7,047 nt of DNA from Dehalococcoidales bacterium (GCA_002685815.1 NYYM01000029.1:1-7047); one strand, 5' to 3'. Numbered from the stretch's first letter, positions 1 through 6,704 are shown. Numbers and translations are program-made. The notes: generated from the sequence alone by a model not told the origin.

Positions 1-467
1 ATGGTGCCTATCTCGTTATTGGCGTGCATTACCGAGACTAGAATGGTCTTGGCGGTAATCGCCCGGCGGACATCTTCCGGGTTCACCAGGCCATGTTCGT
101 CTACCGGAAGATAAGTTACCTTAAAGCCCCTCTTTTCCAAAAAATGGCACGTCTCCAGTACGGCGTGGTGCTCGATGGGGGTGGTGATGATGTGGTTCCC
201 TTTGTTTTCGCTGGCGTAGGCGGTGCCTTTTAAGGCGAAGTTATCTGCCTCGGTCCCGCTGCCGGTGAAGACGATTTCCTCATCTTGGGCGCCGATGAGG
301 CGGGCGACTCTGGTTCTGGCTTCTTCCATGGCTCCCCGGGCTTCCTGCCCGTAAGCATGGATGGCGGAAGGATTGCCATAGGCTTCACTGAAATAGGGCA
401 GCATGGTAGCGACCACGTCGAGGTGTGTCGGCGTGGTCGCTGCATAGTCAAGATATATTCTTTTCAT
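1..467 (-). CDS. Cysteine desulfurase (NifS/IscS class V aminotransferase family), N-terminal 155 residues, truncated by window edge
   Basis: The encoded enzyme is a PLP-dependent desulfurase that takes sulfur from L-cysteine as an enzyme-bound persulfide and passes it to Fe-S cluster, thiamin or thio-tRNA pathways in the cytoplasm. Visible family signatures are the N-terminus [13 protein letters not shown], the YGNPSAIH stretch at residues 30-37, GSGTEADN at 69-76, the EHHAVL stretch at 99-104 (its histidine stacks on PLP in the family) and HANNEIGT at 148-155. The catalytic lysine and the loop cysteine lie beyond the left edge and cannot be judged. The ATG is preceded by GGAG inside the end of the NIL gene, whose stop codon is one base upstream, so the two are translationally coupled. 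The gene is downstream of a TPP riboswitch, which suggests a thiamin sulfur role. The family call is certain; the subtype (NifS, IscS or a ThiI-partner type) is open. Confidence 0.95.
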   Translation of the reverse strand, partial: MKRIYLDYAATTPTHLDVVATMLPYFSEAYGNPSAIHAYGQEARGAMEEARTRVARLIGAQDEEIVFTGSGTEADNFALKGTAYASENKGNHIITTPIEHHAVLETCHFLEKRGFKVTYLPVDEHGLVNPEDVRRAITAKTILVSVMHANNEIGT

Positions 468-468
468 G

Positions 469-711
469 CTAGTTCTCCGGAAAGTTTTCGTCTGCCGGGT
501 CAACCCTAGCCCCCCGGCTGGTTACCCAGGTAATACCTTGTTCGATGTCGTTCTCATTACCTTCCAGCTCTACTATGGCCCAGCCTTTATCCTCGGAGAT
601 ATCGGCCCGGCGGATGTTGGTGATGATGTTAAATTGCTGACTCATGGTATAAATAACCGGTTCTTGTACCATCTCTTGGGAAAAGGTGAATATTACGCAG
701 CGCTTGACCAC
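469..711 (-). CDS. NIL-domain protein, 80 residues, GTG start
   Basis: This is a small stand-alone NIL-domain protein, the ferredoxin-like fold otherwise found at the C-terminus of the MetN methionine transporter ATPase and in some ferredoxin fusions in anaerobes. The single domain fills the chain: a beta strand at residues 4-10 (RCVIFTF), [22 protein letters not shown] at about 17-38, [11 protein letters not shown] at about 41-51, then a helix and a short strand ending near VDP. There are no ferredoxin cysteines, signal peptide or membrane segments. The GTG start is favoured by GGGAGG eight bases upstream; no ATG start fits the domain. It ends one base before the cysteine desulfurase start, so both form one transcription unit. 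NIL domains sense or bind small sulfur compounds in some contexts; whether this one binds a ligand or helps sulfur transfer is unknown. Confidence 0.85.
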   Translation of the reverse strand: MVKRCVIFTFSQEMVQEPVIYTMSQQFNIITNIRRADISEDKGWAIVELEGNENDIEQGITWVTSRGARVDPADENFPEN

Positions 712-719
712 GATAGCTT

Positions 720-725
720 CCTCCC
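720..725 (-). promoter_or_regulatory. Ribosome-binding site deciding the GTG start of the NIL gene
   Basis: GGGAGG on the minus strand lies eight bases before the GTG at 711-709. It is the only strong Shine-Dalgarno match near this frame and supports the non-ATG start. Confidence 0.8.
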
Positions 726-729
726 GACC

Positions 730-857
730 TTAAGGTGCGCTCTGTTTTTCCTCTGGTCTGCCTGATTCAATGGGGGAGGCGGTAATACCGCTTGCGTTCT
801 CCAGTATCTTCAGGTGTTCTTCTAATTTTTCCTGCTTTTTTTGTAGCCGGTAGTCAT
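730..857 (-). other. Possible small or broken reading frame in the leader of the NIL-desulfurase operon
   Basis: Minus-strand codons ending in TAA at 732-730 stay open for about 48 codons and read as a Lys/Glu-rich, helix-prone stretch (LQKKQEKLEEHLKILENA) followed by a short tail. This frame has no ATG, GTG or TTG start. An ATG at 857-855 in another frame (MTTGYKK) runs into the same region across a run of seven A residues (836-842) and stops after 11 codons. One extra A in that run would give a 42-residue protein ending at 730. No Shine-Dalgarno precedes the ATG, which follows the terminator-like hairpin directly. It could be a decayed small gene, a frameshifted leader peptide, or chance. 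Confidence 0.25.
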
Positions 858-859
858 TT

Positions 860-881
860 AAAATAAAAAACCAGTGGTTTT
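860..881 (-). terminator. Weak intrinsic terminator-like hairpin after the TPP aptamer
   Basis: On the minus strand AAAACC and GGTTTT form a six-pair stem around the loop ACT, directly followed by more T residues and ATTTT. It starts eight bases after the 3' end of the riboswitch, where an expression platform would be expected. The stem is A/T-rich with only two G-C pairs, so termination would be weak. The plus strand also shows a short T run after the stem. Confidence 0.45.
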
Positions 882-888
882 ACTTTTT

Positions 889-975
889 AACTTCCCTCCG
901 CTCGAATTACCGAGTTCAGATTCCAAGGGTTGTCTTTCCCCGAAAGACTCTCATCCGGACAGCTCCCCTAGTCGT
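889..975 (-). ncRNA. TPP riboswitch (THI-box) in the leader of the NIL-cysteine desulfurase operon
   Basis: Read on the minus strand, the element begins with GACTAGGGGAGC, contains GATGAGAG (the CUGAGA-type motif with A for the first C), then a seven-pair hairpin GTCTTTC/GAAAGAC. It continues with ACCCTTGGAATCTGAACTC and the perfect CTCG/CGAG stem-loop, and closes with GCGGAGGGAAGTT. This order and the conserved blocks match the thiamin pyrophosphate aptamer: P1 pairs GACT with AGTT, P2 pairs AGGG with CCCT, and the last two arms are P4 and P5. It lies between a promoter at 991-1019 and the NIL gene, so high TPP should lower expression of the NIL protein and the desulfurase. The P3 stem is short and the first base of the CUGAGA motif differs from consensus, but the 3' half is close to textbook. 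Confidence 0.9.
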
Positions 976-990
976 TATTCAATTTGTCAT

Positions 991-1019
991 ATTCTAACAA
1001 TGGCAGGCGGCGATGTCAA
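991..1019 (-). promoter_or_regulatory. Sigma-70-type promoter for the riboswitch/NIL/desulfurase transcript
   Basis: On the minus strand TTGACA (1019-1014) is a perfect -35 box and TAGAAT (996-991) is a good -10 box with 17 bases between. Predicted transcription start near 984 gives only about ten bases before the TPP aptamer, consistent with the riboswitch heading the transcript. Confidence 0.8.
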
Positions 1020-1035
1020 TTGTCATTGGTGAGGG

Positions 1036-1057
1036 TTTGTGATCAAGGGTCACCAAA
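1036..1057. promoter_or_regulatory. Imperfect dyad in the divergent intergenic region, possible operator or weak selA promoter
   Basis: TTTGTGA and TCACCAAA form an imperfect inverted repeat (one-base bulge) around TCAAGGG. It lies just upstream of the leftward -35 box and about 50 bases before selA. For selA a weak rightward promoter could be TTGTGA at 1037-1042 with TATATC at 1062-1067, but the 19-base spacing is long. The spacing between half-sites does not match the CRP or FNR consensus exactly. Confidence 0.3.
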
Positions 1058-1105
1058 TATTTATATCTACCATGTCTTTTGAAAGCAGGTTCCACATCAT
1101 GTAGA

Positions 1106-2506
1106 ATGTTTGAGATGGAGACCGAGTTTCGCCGCCTGCCCGGTGTCGATAAAATTCTGGCTAGTGAGCGCTTGACCCGCCTTGCCGAAGTTTATCCTCA
1201 TGATCTGCTGGTGGACTTGGCCCGGAAACAATTGGAATGCGAACGTCGGTCTGTTGCCGGCGGCCGGGCCGCTTCTGCGTTTGATAAGATAGTGGCCGTC
1301 ATCGTCAATCGGGTACGGGCGCTGGAAAGTCCTGGCCTGCGTCCGGTAGTAAATGCTACGGGAGTTATCCTGCACACTAATCTGGGACGCGCTCCGCTCA
1401 GCGGAGAGGCGGTGGCGGCGATGGAAGCCGTAGCTAGGGACTATTCCAGTCTGGAGTTTGACTTGGATAGTGGCACGCGCGGTTCTCGTCAAGTCCATAT
1501 AGAGTCGCTCCTGTGCCAGTTGACCGGGGCCGAGGCGGCCTTGGTGGTGAATAATAATGCCTCGGCGGTGCTGTTGGGCTTGAGCGCCCTGGCCAGGAGA
1601 AAAGAAGTAATTGTCTCCCGGGGTGAGGCAGTGGAGATTGGGGGCAGCTTTCGTATCCCCGATGTAATGCGCCAGAGTGGATCCAAGCTGATTGAGGTAG
1701 GTACAACTAACTGCACCTATATTGCCGATTACGAAGAGGCTATTACACCCCGTACAGCCGCTTTGATGCGGGTCCACTCCAGTAACTTTAAGGTGGTGGG
1801 CTTTACACAGGCAGTTGACATCGAGGGTCTGGCCGAACTTGGTCAGCGGAATGATCTGACGGTATTTGACGACCTTGGTAGCGGCTGTTTTCTCGATGCA
1901 ACCGTCTATGGCCTGGCTCCGGAACCCATGGTACAACAAAGCGTGGCGGCCGGAGTGGGGTTGATCTGCTTTTCCGGGGACAAACTGGTGGGGGGGCCGC
2001 AGGCCGGGATTATGGTGGGTAAAAAGAAGCTTATCGATAAGCTGAAGAAGCACCCCCTGGCCAGAGCGGTGCGTATAGACAAGATCAGGCTGGCCGGTCT
2101 TGCGGCTACTCTACTGCATTACTTGAAGGGTGAGGCGACAGGAAAAATCCCGATATGGCGGATGATTTCTGCCTCGGTTGAGGAGATTGCTCAGAGGGCC
2201 GAGGTATGGGCCGAGGCTAGTGGTGGCTCGTCTCAGGTAGTTGACGGGGAGAGCATGGTGGGTGGGGGCAGTCTGCCGGGTAGCACCCTGCCGACAAGGC
2301 TGGTGGCTATCGGCGAAGGAAAGGTAAAGGGCAAAGCCCTGGCTCAAAGGCTGGCCCGAGAACTGCGCAGAAACGAGAGTTTTCCCGTTATCGGCCGTAT
2401 CAGCGACGATGTTCTGCTGCTTGACCCACGCTCCGTCCTGCCGGAAGAGGATAAAATTATGATTCAGGCTCTGAAGGGTCTGGTGGCTGAATCGAAGAGT
2501 GGCTGA
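1106..2506 (+). CDS. selA: L-seryl-tRNA(Sec) selenium transferase (selenocysteine synthase)
   Basis: SelA is a PLP-dependent cytoplasmic enzyme, decameric in characterised bacteria, that converts seryl-tRNA-Sec to selenocysteyl-tRNA-Sec with selenophosphate. From the ATG at 1106 the protein has 466 residues, close to the usual 460-470. The N-terminal tRNA-binding part includes RRLPGVDKIL (about residues 9-18). The PLP domain shows NATGVILHTNLGRAPLS at about 83-99, DDLGSG at 255-260 and SGDKLVGGPQAG at 290-301, where K293 is the expected Schiff-base lysine. The C-terminal lobe has GGGSLPGSTLP near 387-396. No good Shine-Dalgarno precedes any start. An in-frame TTG at 1079 would add nine residues unlike the family, and ATG at 1115 would remove three. 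It heads a plus-strand operon with the AICAR transformylase-like gene and selB, and tRNA-Sec lies nearby. Confidence 0.97.
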   Translation: MFEMETEFRRLPGVDKILASERLTRLAEVYPHDLLVDLARKQLECERRSVAGGRAASAFDKIVAVIVNRVRALESPGLRPVVNATGVILHTNLGRAPLSGEAVAAMEAVARDYSSLEFDLDSGTRGSRQVHIESLLCQLTGAEAALVVNNNASAVLLGLSALARRKEVIVSRGEAVEIGGSFRIPDVMRQSGSKLIEVGTTNCTYIADYEEAITPRTAALMRVHSSNFKVVGFTQAVDIEGLAELGQRNDLTVFDDLGSGCFLDATVYGLAPEPMVQQSVAAGVGLICFSGDKLVGGPQAGIMVGKKKLIDKLKKHPLARAVRIDKIRLAGLAATLLHYLKGEATGKIPIWRMISASVEEIAQRAEVWAEASGGSSQVVDGESMVGGGSLPGSTLPTRLVAIGEGKVKGKALAQRLARELRRNESFPVIGRISDDVLLLDPRSVLPEEDKIMIQALKGLVAESKSG

Positions 2507-2523
2507 CGATCCTAATAAAATAC

Positions 2524-2529
2524 GGAGGT
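2524..2529 (+). promoter_or_regulatory. Ribosome-binding site deciding the TTG start of the AICAR transformylase-like gene
   Basis: GGAGGT lies six bases upstream of TTG at 2536-2538, within the 29-base gap after selA. No ATG is near, and the TTG places the conserved RYGFNPHQ motif at residues 9-16. Confidence 0.8.
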
Positions 2530-2535
2530 AGGGAT

Positions 2536-3711
2536 TTGGGTGTCAACGAGATAGTTCTTCGTTACGGGTTCAATCCTCATCAGGTGCCAGCCAGACTTTT
2601 TCGTCAGAAAGGTGAGCTTCCCTTCCGGGTGCTGAATGGTTCTCCGGGGTACATAAATATGCTGGATGCTCTCAACTCCTGGCAACTGGTTAGAGAACTT
2701 AAAAGGAATTTGGCTTTACCGGCGGCGGCTTCTTTCAAGCACGTCAGCCCGGCCGGGGCAGCTGTCGGTATTCCGCTGAGTGACGCCCTCAAGAAGTCTT
2801 ATTTTGTTGATGATGTGGAAATGTCCCCTCTTTCCACCGCCTACGCCAGAGCCAGGGGGGCCGACCGGGTTTCTTCTTACGGTGATTGGGCAGCTTTGAG
2901 CGATACCGTAGACGTGCCTACTGCTAGATTAATCAACCGGGAAGTCTCGGATGGGGTGATAGCTCCCGGATACGAAGGCAAAGCCCTCGAAATCCTGAGC
3001 CGGAAGAAGAATGGAAGATATGCGGTAATTGAAATGGACCCCGGCTATGAACCGGAAAAGTTGGAAACCAGAGAGGTCTTCGGCATTCAGCTTGAGCAGG
3101 CGCGCAATAATCTGGAGATAACTTCTGACATGCTGAAAAATATCGTCACCGAAAACAAAGAGTTATCAGCCTCGGCCGAAAGAGACCTCATTGTAGTCAC
3201 GACTACCATTAAATACACCCAATCCAATACTATCGGGTTCGCCGTTGACGGGCAGGCGATAGGAATCGGGGCCGGACAGCAATCCAGAATTCATTGCACC
3301 CGCTTGGCCGGAGAGAAAGCCGACCGCTGGTTTCTGCGTCAGCACCCCACCATATTGGATTTCAAATGGCGAAAAGGAGTCGGTCGACCGGAGAAAAATA
3401 ATGCCATCGACCTCTATTTGGAGCAAAACCCGACTGATATTGAGCAGAAGATTCTTCAAAACGCCCTTGAAAAAGTGCCCCCTCGGCTTTCTGTGAAAGA
3501 AAGAGGTGACTGGATGTGCACGATGGCCGGGGTCTCTCTCAGTTCAGACGCGTTCATGCCCTTCCGTGATACAATCGATCGAGCCCATCAGAGTGGGGTC
3601 AAGTACCTGGTGCAGGCCGGTAATTCCCTGCGAGATGAAGAAGTGATCAAGGCCTGTGACGATTATGGCATGGTTATGGCTTTTTCAGGAATCAGGCTCT
3701 TTCACCACTAG
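2536..3711 (+). CDS. Stand-alone AICAR transformylase-like protein (PurH C-terminal domain only)
   Basis: The 391-residue protein matches the formyltransferase half of PurH, which transfers the formyl group of 10-formyl-tetrahydrofolate to AICAR in purine synthesis. Family blocks in order: RYGFNPHQ (9-16), FKHVSPAGAA (67-76) with the catalytic Lys68-His69 pair, STAYARARGADRVSSYG (100-116), KYTQSNTIGFAVDGQ (226-240) followed by AIGIGAGQQSR (241-251), SDAFMPFRDTID (337-348) and SLRDEEVIKACDDYGM (364-379). The N-terminal MGS-like IMP cyclohydrolase domain (about 200 residues in bifunctional PurH) is absent, so IMP closure would need another protein. It begins with TTG, supported by GGAGGT, 29 bases after selA, and ends 33 bases before selB, so it is very likely co-transcribed with both. 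Why a folate-dependent purine enzyme sits in a selenocysteine operon is unknown; the family call is firm, the substrate is inferred. Confidence 0.9.
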   Translation: MGVNEIVLRYGFNPHQVPARLFRQKGELPFRVLNGSPGYINMLDALNSWQLVRELKRNLALPAAASFKHVSPAGAAVGIPLSDALKKSYFVDDVEMSPLSTAYARARGADRVSSYGDWAALSDTVDVPTARLINREVSDGVIAPGYEGKALEILSRKKNGRYAVIEMDPGYEPEKLETREVFGIQLEQARNNLEITSDMLKNIVTENKELSASAERDLIVVTTTIKYTQSNTIGFAVDGQAIGIGAGQQSRIHCTRLAGEKADRWFLRQHPTILDFKWRKGVGRPEKNNAIDLYLEQNPTDIEQKILQNALEKVPPRLSVKERGDWMCTMAGVSLSSDAFMPFRDTIDRAHQSGVKYLVQAGNSLRDEEVIKACDDYGMVMAFSGIRLFHH

Positions 3712-3744
3712 TTCACTCATCGTAGAGGTAAGTGAGGCAGAAAG

Positions 3745-5595
3745 ATGTTTGTGCTGGGTACCGCCGGGCACATAGACCACGGTAAGTCAGTCTTGGTGCG
3801 GGCTTTGACTGGGATTGACCCTGATCGGCTGCGTGAGGAAAAAGAGCGGGGTATGACCATTGACCTCGGCTTCGCCTGGCTAACGCTGCCCAGCGGTCAA
3901 GAGATGGGCATTGTCGACGTTCCCGGGCACGAGAGATTCATCAAGAACATGCTGGCCGGAGTGGGCGGCATTGATCTGGCCATGCTTATTGTGGCTGCCA
4001 ACGAAGGGGTAATGCCCCAGACCAGGGAACACCTGGCAATTCTGGACTTGTTGGGAATTGAAAGAGGGCTTGTAGCCTTGACCAAGAAAGACCTGGTCGA
4101 TGAGGAATTTCTGGAGCTGGTCAAAATGGATGTGGAAGAACTGATCGTCCCCACCAGTCTGTCTAAGGCCCCCATCGTGGCTGTTTCCGCCGTAACCGGG
4201 GATGGGATGCCTGACCTGATTTCGACAATAGACGAACTGTTAAGCTCAACCGACTCCAGAAAGGATACTGGCCGGCCGAGACTGCCTGTAGACAGGGTTT
4301 TCACCATAGCCGGTTCCGGCACGGTGGTTACCGGCACCCTGACGGATGGGTCTCTTTCCATGGGGCAAGACGTAGAGATCGTCCCGACGGGTCTCAAGTC
4401 ACGTATAAGGGGCTTGCAGACTCATAAAGCTCGTCTGGATGCGGTGACATCCGGCAGCCGGGTGGCCGTCAATCTGGTTGGCATCGCTACCTCACAGTTG
4501 CAGCGTGGCGATGTAGTTACCAAGCCCGGCTGGCTGACACCAACCATGATGTTGAGCGCCCGTTTGCGGCTGCTTCCCCACCTCCGCCGTCCCTTACCCC
4601 ACAACGCTACCGTCAGTTTTCATACCGGGGCTGCCGAGACGATGGCCAAAGTCCGTTTCCTGGAGACCGACAACCTTGAGCCAGGAGATACCGCTTGGGC
4701 GCAACTGGTCTTGACCAATCCCGTGGCCCTGGTTAAGGGCGACTATTTTATTATCCGTTCAACTATGGATACTCTGGGCGGTGGCAGAGTTGTTGATTCT
4801 CAGACCAAACGGTTCCGCCGTTTCCGATCGGCCATTATTGATAGCTTGATAGTTAAAGAGGAGGGCACTTCCGAAGAAGTTATCATGACCTTGCTGGAGA
4901 ATAAACAACCCCAGGATCTACCCCTTCTTCTGGCTCAGGCTGATCTGCCGGACGATGAAGCGCGAACGGCGATAGAATCTTTGCTCGAGCAGGGGCAAGT
5001 GAAAGGGGTGGGGCAGGGGGAGCAGCGCCTTCTGCTGACGGCCCACGGTTGGGACGGTCTGATTAAACAGGCCACTGCCATACTCCAGGAGTACCACCGG
5101 AAGTTCCCGGCCCGCTTGGGGATGCCCAAAGCGGAATTGGGCAGCCGGCTGAAGCTGGGCAAGTACTCTCCGTCTGTCTGGCAGAGGCTCAGCGATGAAG
5201 AAGTTCTAGGTGAAGAAGGGCTGGCCGTTCGTCTGGCTTCGTACCAGGTCCGGCTTTCCCAGGCTCAGCAAAACGCGGTTGATACTTTTCTGCGTTCTCT
5301 GGATCAGAATCCGTACTCCCCCCCCAGCGACCAGATACCGGAGCCGGATGTGCTTAGTCTGCTCATTGAGCAGGGCCGGGTGGTGAAAATAGGCGATGGC
5401 GTGGTCTTTGCGGCATCTGTCTATGACGAAATGGTTAAAATAATCACCTCCCTTATCCAGTCACAAGGTAAGGTAAGCCTGGCCGAAGTGAGGGATTTGT
5501 TCAAGACCAGCCGTAAATACGTTCAAGCTTTGTTGGAGCACCTGGACGAAAAGAAGATAACCCGCCGTGTCGGTGACGAGCGGGTGCTGTACTAG
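3745..5595 (+). CDS. selB: Selenocysteine-specific elongation factor
   Basis: SelB is a GTPase that replaces EF-Tu for selenocysteyl-tRNA and binds the SECIS hairpin downstream of UGA codons. The chain has 616 residues, the usual length (E. coli about 614). The GTPase domain shows G1 AGHIDHGKS (7-15), switch [11 protein letters not shown] (35-44), G3 DVPGHE (58-63), G4 TKKD (113-116) and G5 SAVTG (148-152). Beta-barrel domains 2 and 3 follow, roughly residues 178-350, with [14 protein letters not shown] at 186-199. From about 365 come the winged-helix repeats; the last, [20 protein letters not shown] then [10 protein letters not shown] at the C-terminus, is the SECIS-binding module. The ATG is seven bases after GAGG (3734-3737). 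It is the last gene of the selA operon; no clear terminator follows it. Confidence 0.98.
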   Translation: MFVLGTAGHIDHGKSVLVRALTGIDPDRLREEKERGMTIDLGFAWLTLPSGQEMGIVDVPGHERFIKNMLAGVGGIDLAMLIVAANEGVMPQTREHLAILDLLGIERGLVALTKKDLVDEEFLELVKMDVEELIVPTSLSKAPIVAVSAVTGDGMPDLISTIDELLSSTDSRKDTGRPRLPVDRVFTIAGSGTVVTGTLTDGSLSMGQDVEIVPTGLKSRIRGLQTHKARLDAVTSGSRVAVNLVGIATSQLQRGDVVTKPGWLTPTMMLSARLRLLPHLRRPLPHNATVSFHTGAAETMAKVRFLETDNLEPGDTAWAQLVLTNPVALVKGDYFIIRSTMDTLGGGRVVDSQTKRFRRFRSAIIDSLIVKEEGTSEEVIMTLLENKQPQDLPLLLAQADLPDDEARTAIESLLEQGQVKGVGQGEQRLLLTAHGWDGLIKQATAILQEYHRKFPARLGMPKAELGSRLKLGKYSPSVWQRLSDEEVLGEEGLAVRLASYQVRLSQAQQNAVDTFLRSLDQNPYSPPSDQIPEPDVLSLLIEQGRVVKIGDGVVFAASVYDEMVKIITSLIQSQGKVSLAEVRDLFKTSRKYVQALLEHLDEKKITRRVGDERVLY

Positions 5596-5713
5596 GTAAC
5601 CCCGTCCCCCCATTTCAGAAACCGTTGAACGTGCCCGGAGCCATTTCTGGCAAAGTAATAATGTCTGACATTCGTACACTCCTTTTACACTTTTTATCTA
5701 CACATTTCTTGTC

Positions 5714-5731
5714 TGCCCTCTACTGAGGGCA
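5714..5731. repeat. Perfect seven-pair inverted repeat downstream of selB
   Basis: TGCCCTC and GAGGGCA form a stem with loop TACT. Neither strand has a T run directly after the stem, so it does not look like a standard intrinsic terminator. It could still end or stabilise the selB transcript, or be a protein site. Confidence 0.5.
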
Positions 5732-5822
5732 ATAGGATGCTCTTATTCTGTTAAACCGACCCCCTGTGATTCCTCCTTTTGACGGTAGACCGAGTACTTG
5801 AACGTTCAGCCTTATGATAACA

Positions 5823-5851
5823 TTGCAGGCGTGCGGTAATCGGTGCATAAT
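5823..5851 (+). promoter_or_regulatory. Probable promoter of the orphan 200-residue gene
   Basis: TTGCAG (5823-5828) and CATAAT (5846-5851) are separated by 17 bases, giving a start near 5858 and a leader of about 29 bases. The -10 box is good and the -35 box only half matches. The 10-base palindrome TGAACGTTCA (5799-5808) lies 14 bases upstream and could be an operator. Confidence 0.5.
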
Positions 5852-5886
5852 TAGCGTTAATTGGTTTACTTTTTGGAGGGTTAATT

Positions 5887-6489
5887 ATGGGCAAGAACCC
5901 CGACCCATCATGGGAAGAACTAGAACTAATATTCAAGGGATTCAGCGAAAATCAAGATGAGCAAACGATACGTGAGGAAATACAGGAGAGTATGTCCGTT
6001 CCAAAAAGCAAGCGCTTTATTTGCCAGCGTAAACTCCACTTTGACGTTGCGAGGAAGGTGCTTCAAGTTGCGATTACGCGCGAGATAGACCCAGTCATCA
6101 TTGAACAACGCAAACACCATTTCGCTCAACTTGCCGACATAACCAAGAATCTACTCGAAAATGGAGTTGATACAATAAAAATAGCTTGTCACGATCTAAT
6201 CGAGTCCGAATATCAGATTGCGCAGAAAGATGGGGCACTGTCTGAGATAGATAAAGAAGGCATCAGCAACGAACTAGAACGCAACCTTTATAATCTGTGT
6301 CTCGACCAAGGTTCGTGGGATTTCGAAAACCTGTTTCTGCCCCATTTTTCTGAAGAATATACGGGACTCAAAGGGAAATATTGGGAACAGGTCCTCGAGG
6401 AAAACCCCTATGAAATTGCGGCTTCTCTAAGGATATTGGCTAGAAGGGCAACTTTTGGGGGAATCTGCCCCATATGCAAAGATTGGTAG
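5887..6489 (+). CDS. Unrecognised 200-residue protein with C-terminal CPIC motif
   Basis: I do not recognise a family. The start is well supported by GGAGGG six bases before the ATG. The protein is charged and apparently soluble: no signal peptide or membrane segment, an acidic N-terminus (EELELIF, residues 10-16), a basic patch near 40-57 and mostly helical-looking sequence after that. Cysteines are at 46, 101, 138, 194 and 197; the last two form CPIC six residues from the C-terminus and could be half of a zinc or redox site, perhaps hinting at a missing C-terminal part. Base use is richer in A/T than selA or selB. It has its own promoter and sits between selB and selC, breaking an otherwise dedicated selenocysteine cluster, so recent acquisition is plausible. 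That it is a real gene is likely; function is unknown. Confidence 0.7.
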   Translation: MGKNPDPSWEELELIFKGFSENQDEQTIREEIQESMSVPKSKRFICQRKLHFDVARKVLQVAITREIDPVIIEQRKHHFAQLADITKNLLENGVDTIKIACHDLIESEYQIAQKDGALSEIDKEGISNELERNLYNLCLDQGSWDFENLFLPHFSEEYTGLKGKYWEQVLEENPYEIAASLRILARRATFGGICPICKDW

Positions 6490-6492
6490 GGC

Positions 6493-6523
6493 TTGACAAG
6501 GGTTTATAATATATATAAAAGTC
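6493..6523 (+). promoter_or_regulatory. A/T-rich dyad with a perfect TTGACA box after the orphan gene
   Basis: TTGACA at 6493-6498 begins four bases after the orphan gene's stop. The A/T-rich dyad TTTATA-ATATA-TATAAA follows, flanked by GAC and GTC. As a promoter, spacing is poor (TATAAA at 15 bases). As a hairpin it would be weak. There is no convincing gene downstream on the plus strand. Confidence 0.25.
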
Positions 6524-6550
6524 GAAATGGAGGGCAGAACAGCGAGAAAA

Positions 6551-6560
6551 GTTAAGCAAA
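6551..6560 (-). repeat. Flanking direct repeat GTTAAGCAAA, copy 1
   Basis: This ten-base sequence recurs exactly at 6695-6704. One copy follows the 3' end of tRNA-Sec and the other follows the 3' end of the tRNA-Sec-like relic, which suggests that a block including downstream flank was duplicated. Confidence 0.55.
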
Positions 6561-6575
6561 ATTTAAGTAGTAATA

Positions 6576-6668
6576 GCGGGAGAGCATTGGAATCCAGGTC
6601 TCCGAACAACAATGCACACGGTTCAATGCTTACCACCCAAGGGATTAGGAATCCTCGGTCTCAAGCTA
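6576..6668 (-). pseudogene. Degenerate tRNA-Sec-like relic downstream of selC
   Basis: On the minus strand this stretch aligns with the real tRNA-Sec. Its 3' part matches the T arm and acceptor strand in about 20 of 28 positions, ending GCTCTCCCG against GCGCTCCCG. The anticodon-arm region matches in about 19 of 25, including the TTGGG that begins the variable arm. The segment between them is 13 bases longer and contains GCATTG twice. The D arm seems shortened and no 5' acceptor strand is visible. The T loop has lost TTCGA, the CCA is CTA, and the anticodon position reads CCT instead of TCA, so it is unlikely to work as a tRNA. The same ten-base flank follows both copies. A decayed tandem duplication is the simplest reading; partial chance similarity is possible. 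Confidence 0.5.
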
Positions 6669-6694
6669 AAACGGCGAAAAAAGTGGTAAGTGAT

Positions 6695-6704
6695 GTTAAG
6701 CAAA
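6695..6704 (-). repeat. Flanking direct repeat GTTAAGCAAA, copy 2
   Basis: Exact match to 6551-6560, lying four bases past the CCA end of tRNA-Sec. Confidence 0.55.

Larger units (their letters stand above)
5596..5886. other. Intergenic stretch between selB and the orphan gene: hairpin, palindrome and promoter, no gene
   Basis: No credible coding region is seen here. It holds a weak GCCA/TGGC hairpin near 5650, three TACAC motifs spaced 11-13 bases apart (5675-5703), the perfect hairpin at 5714-5731, the palindrome TGAACGTTCA at 5799-5808 and the promoter at 5823-5851. Base composition turns more A/T-rich than in selB. Confidence 0.6.

Noticed and set aside
466..765. 99-codon plus-strand open frame
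   Set aside because: It lies antisense to the NIL gene, which has a recognisable domain and a good ribosome-binding site.
1079..1105. TTG start adding nine residues to SelA
   Set aside because: No Shine-Dalgarno precedes it and the added residues do not resemble SelA N-termini; ATG at 1106 gives the usual length.
1097..2053. 318-codon minus-strand open frame opposite selA
   Set aside because: It is a shadow of the selA coding frame; its sequence shows no family signature, while selA carries every expected motif.
3897..4397. 166-codon minus-strand open frame opposite selB
   Set aside because: It mirrors the selB GTPase region with low-complexity Ser/Thr/Pro content and no supporting start site.
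5675..5703. Three TACAC motifs spaced 11-13 bases, possible iterated binding sites or DnaA-like box
   Set aside because: Too short and degenerate in an A/T-rich stretch, and they do not match the DnaA box consensus.
6490..6526. Strong promoter from TTGACA with the A/T-rich stretch
   Set aside because: No -10 box falls at the right spacing with a good match and no plus-strand gene follows; kept only as a low-confidence feature.
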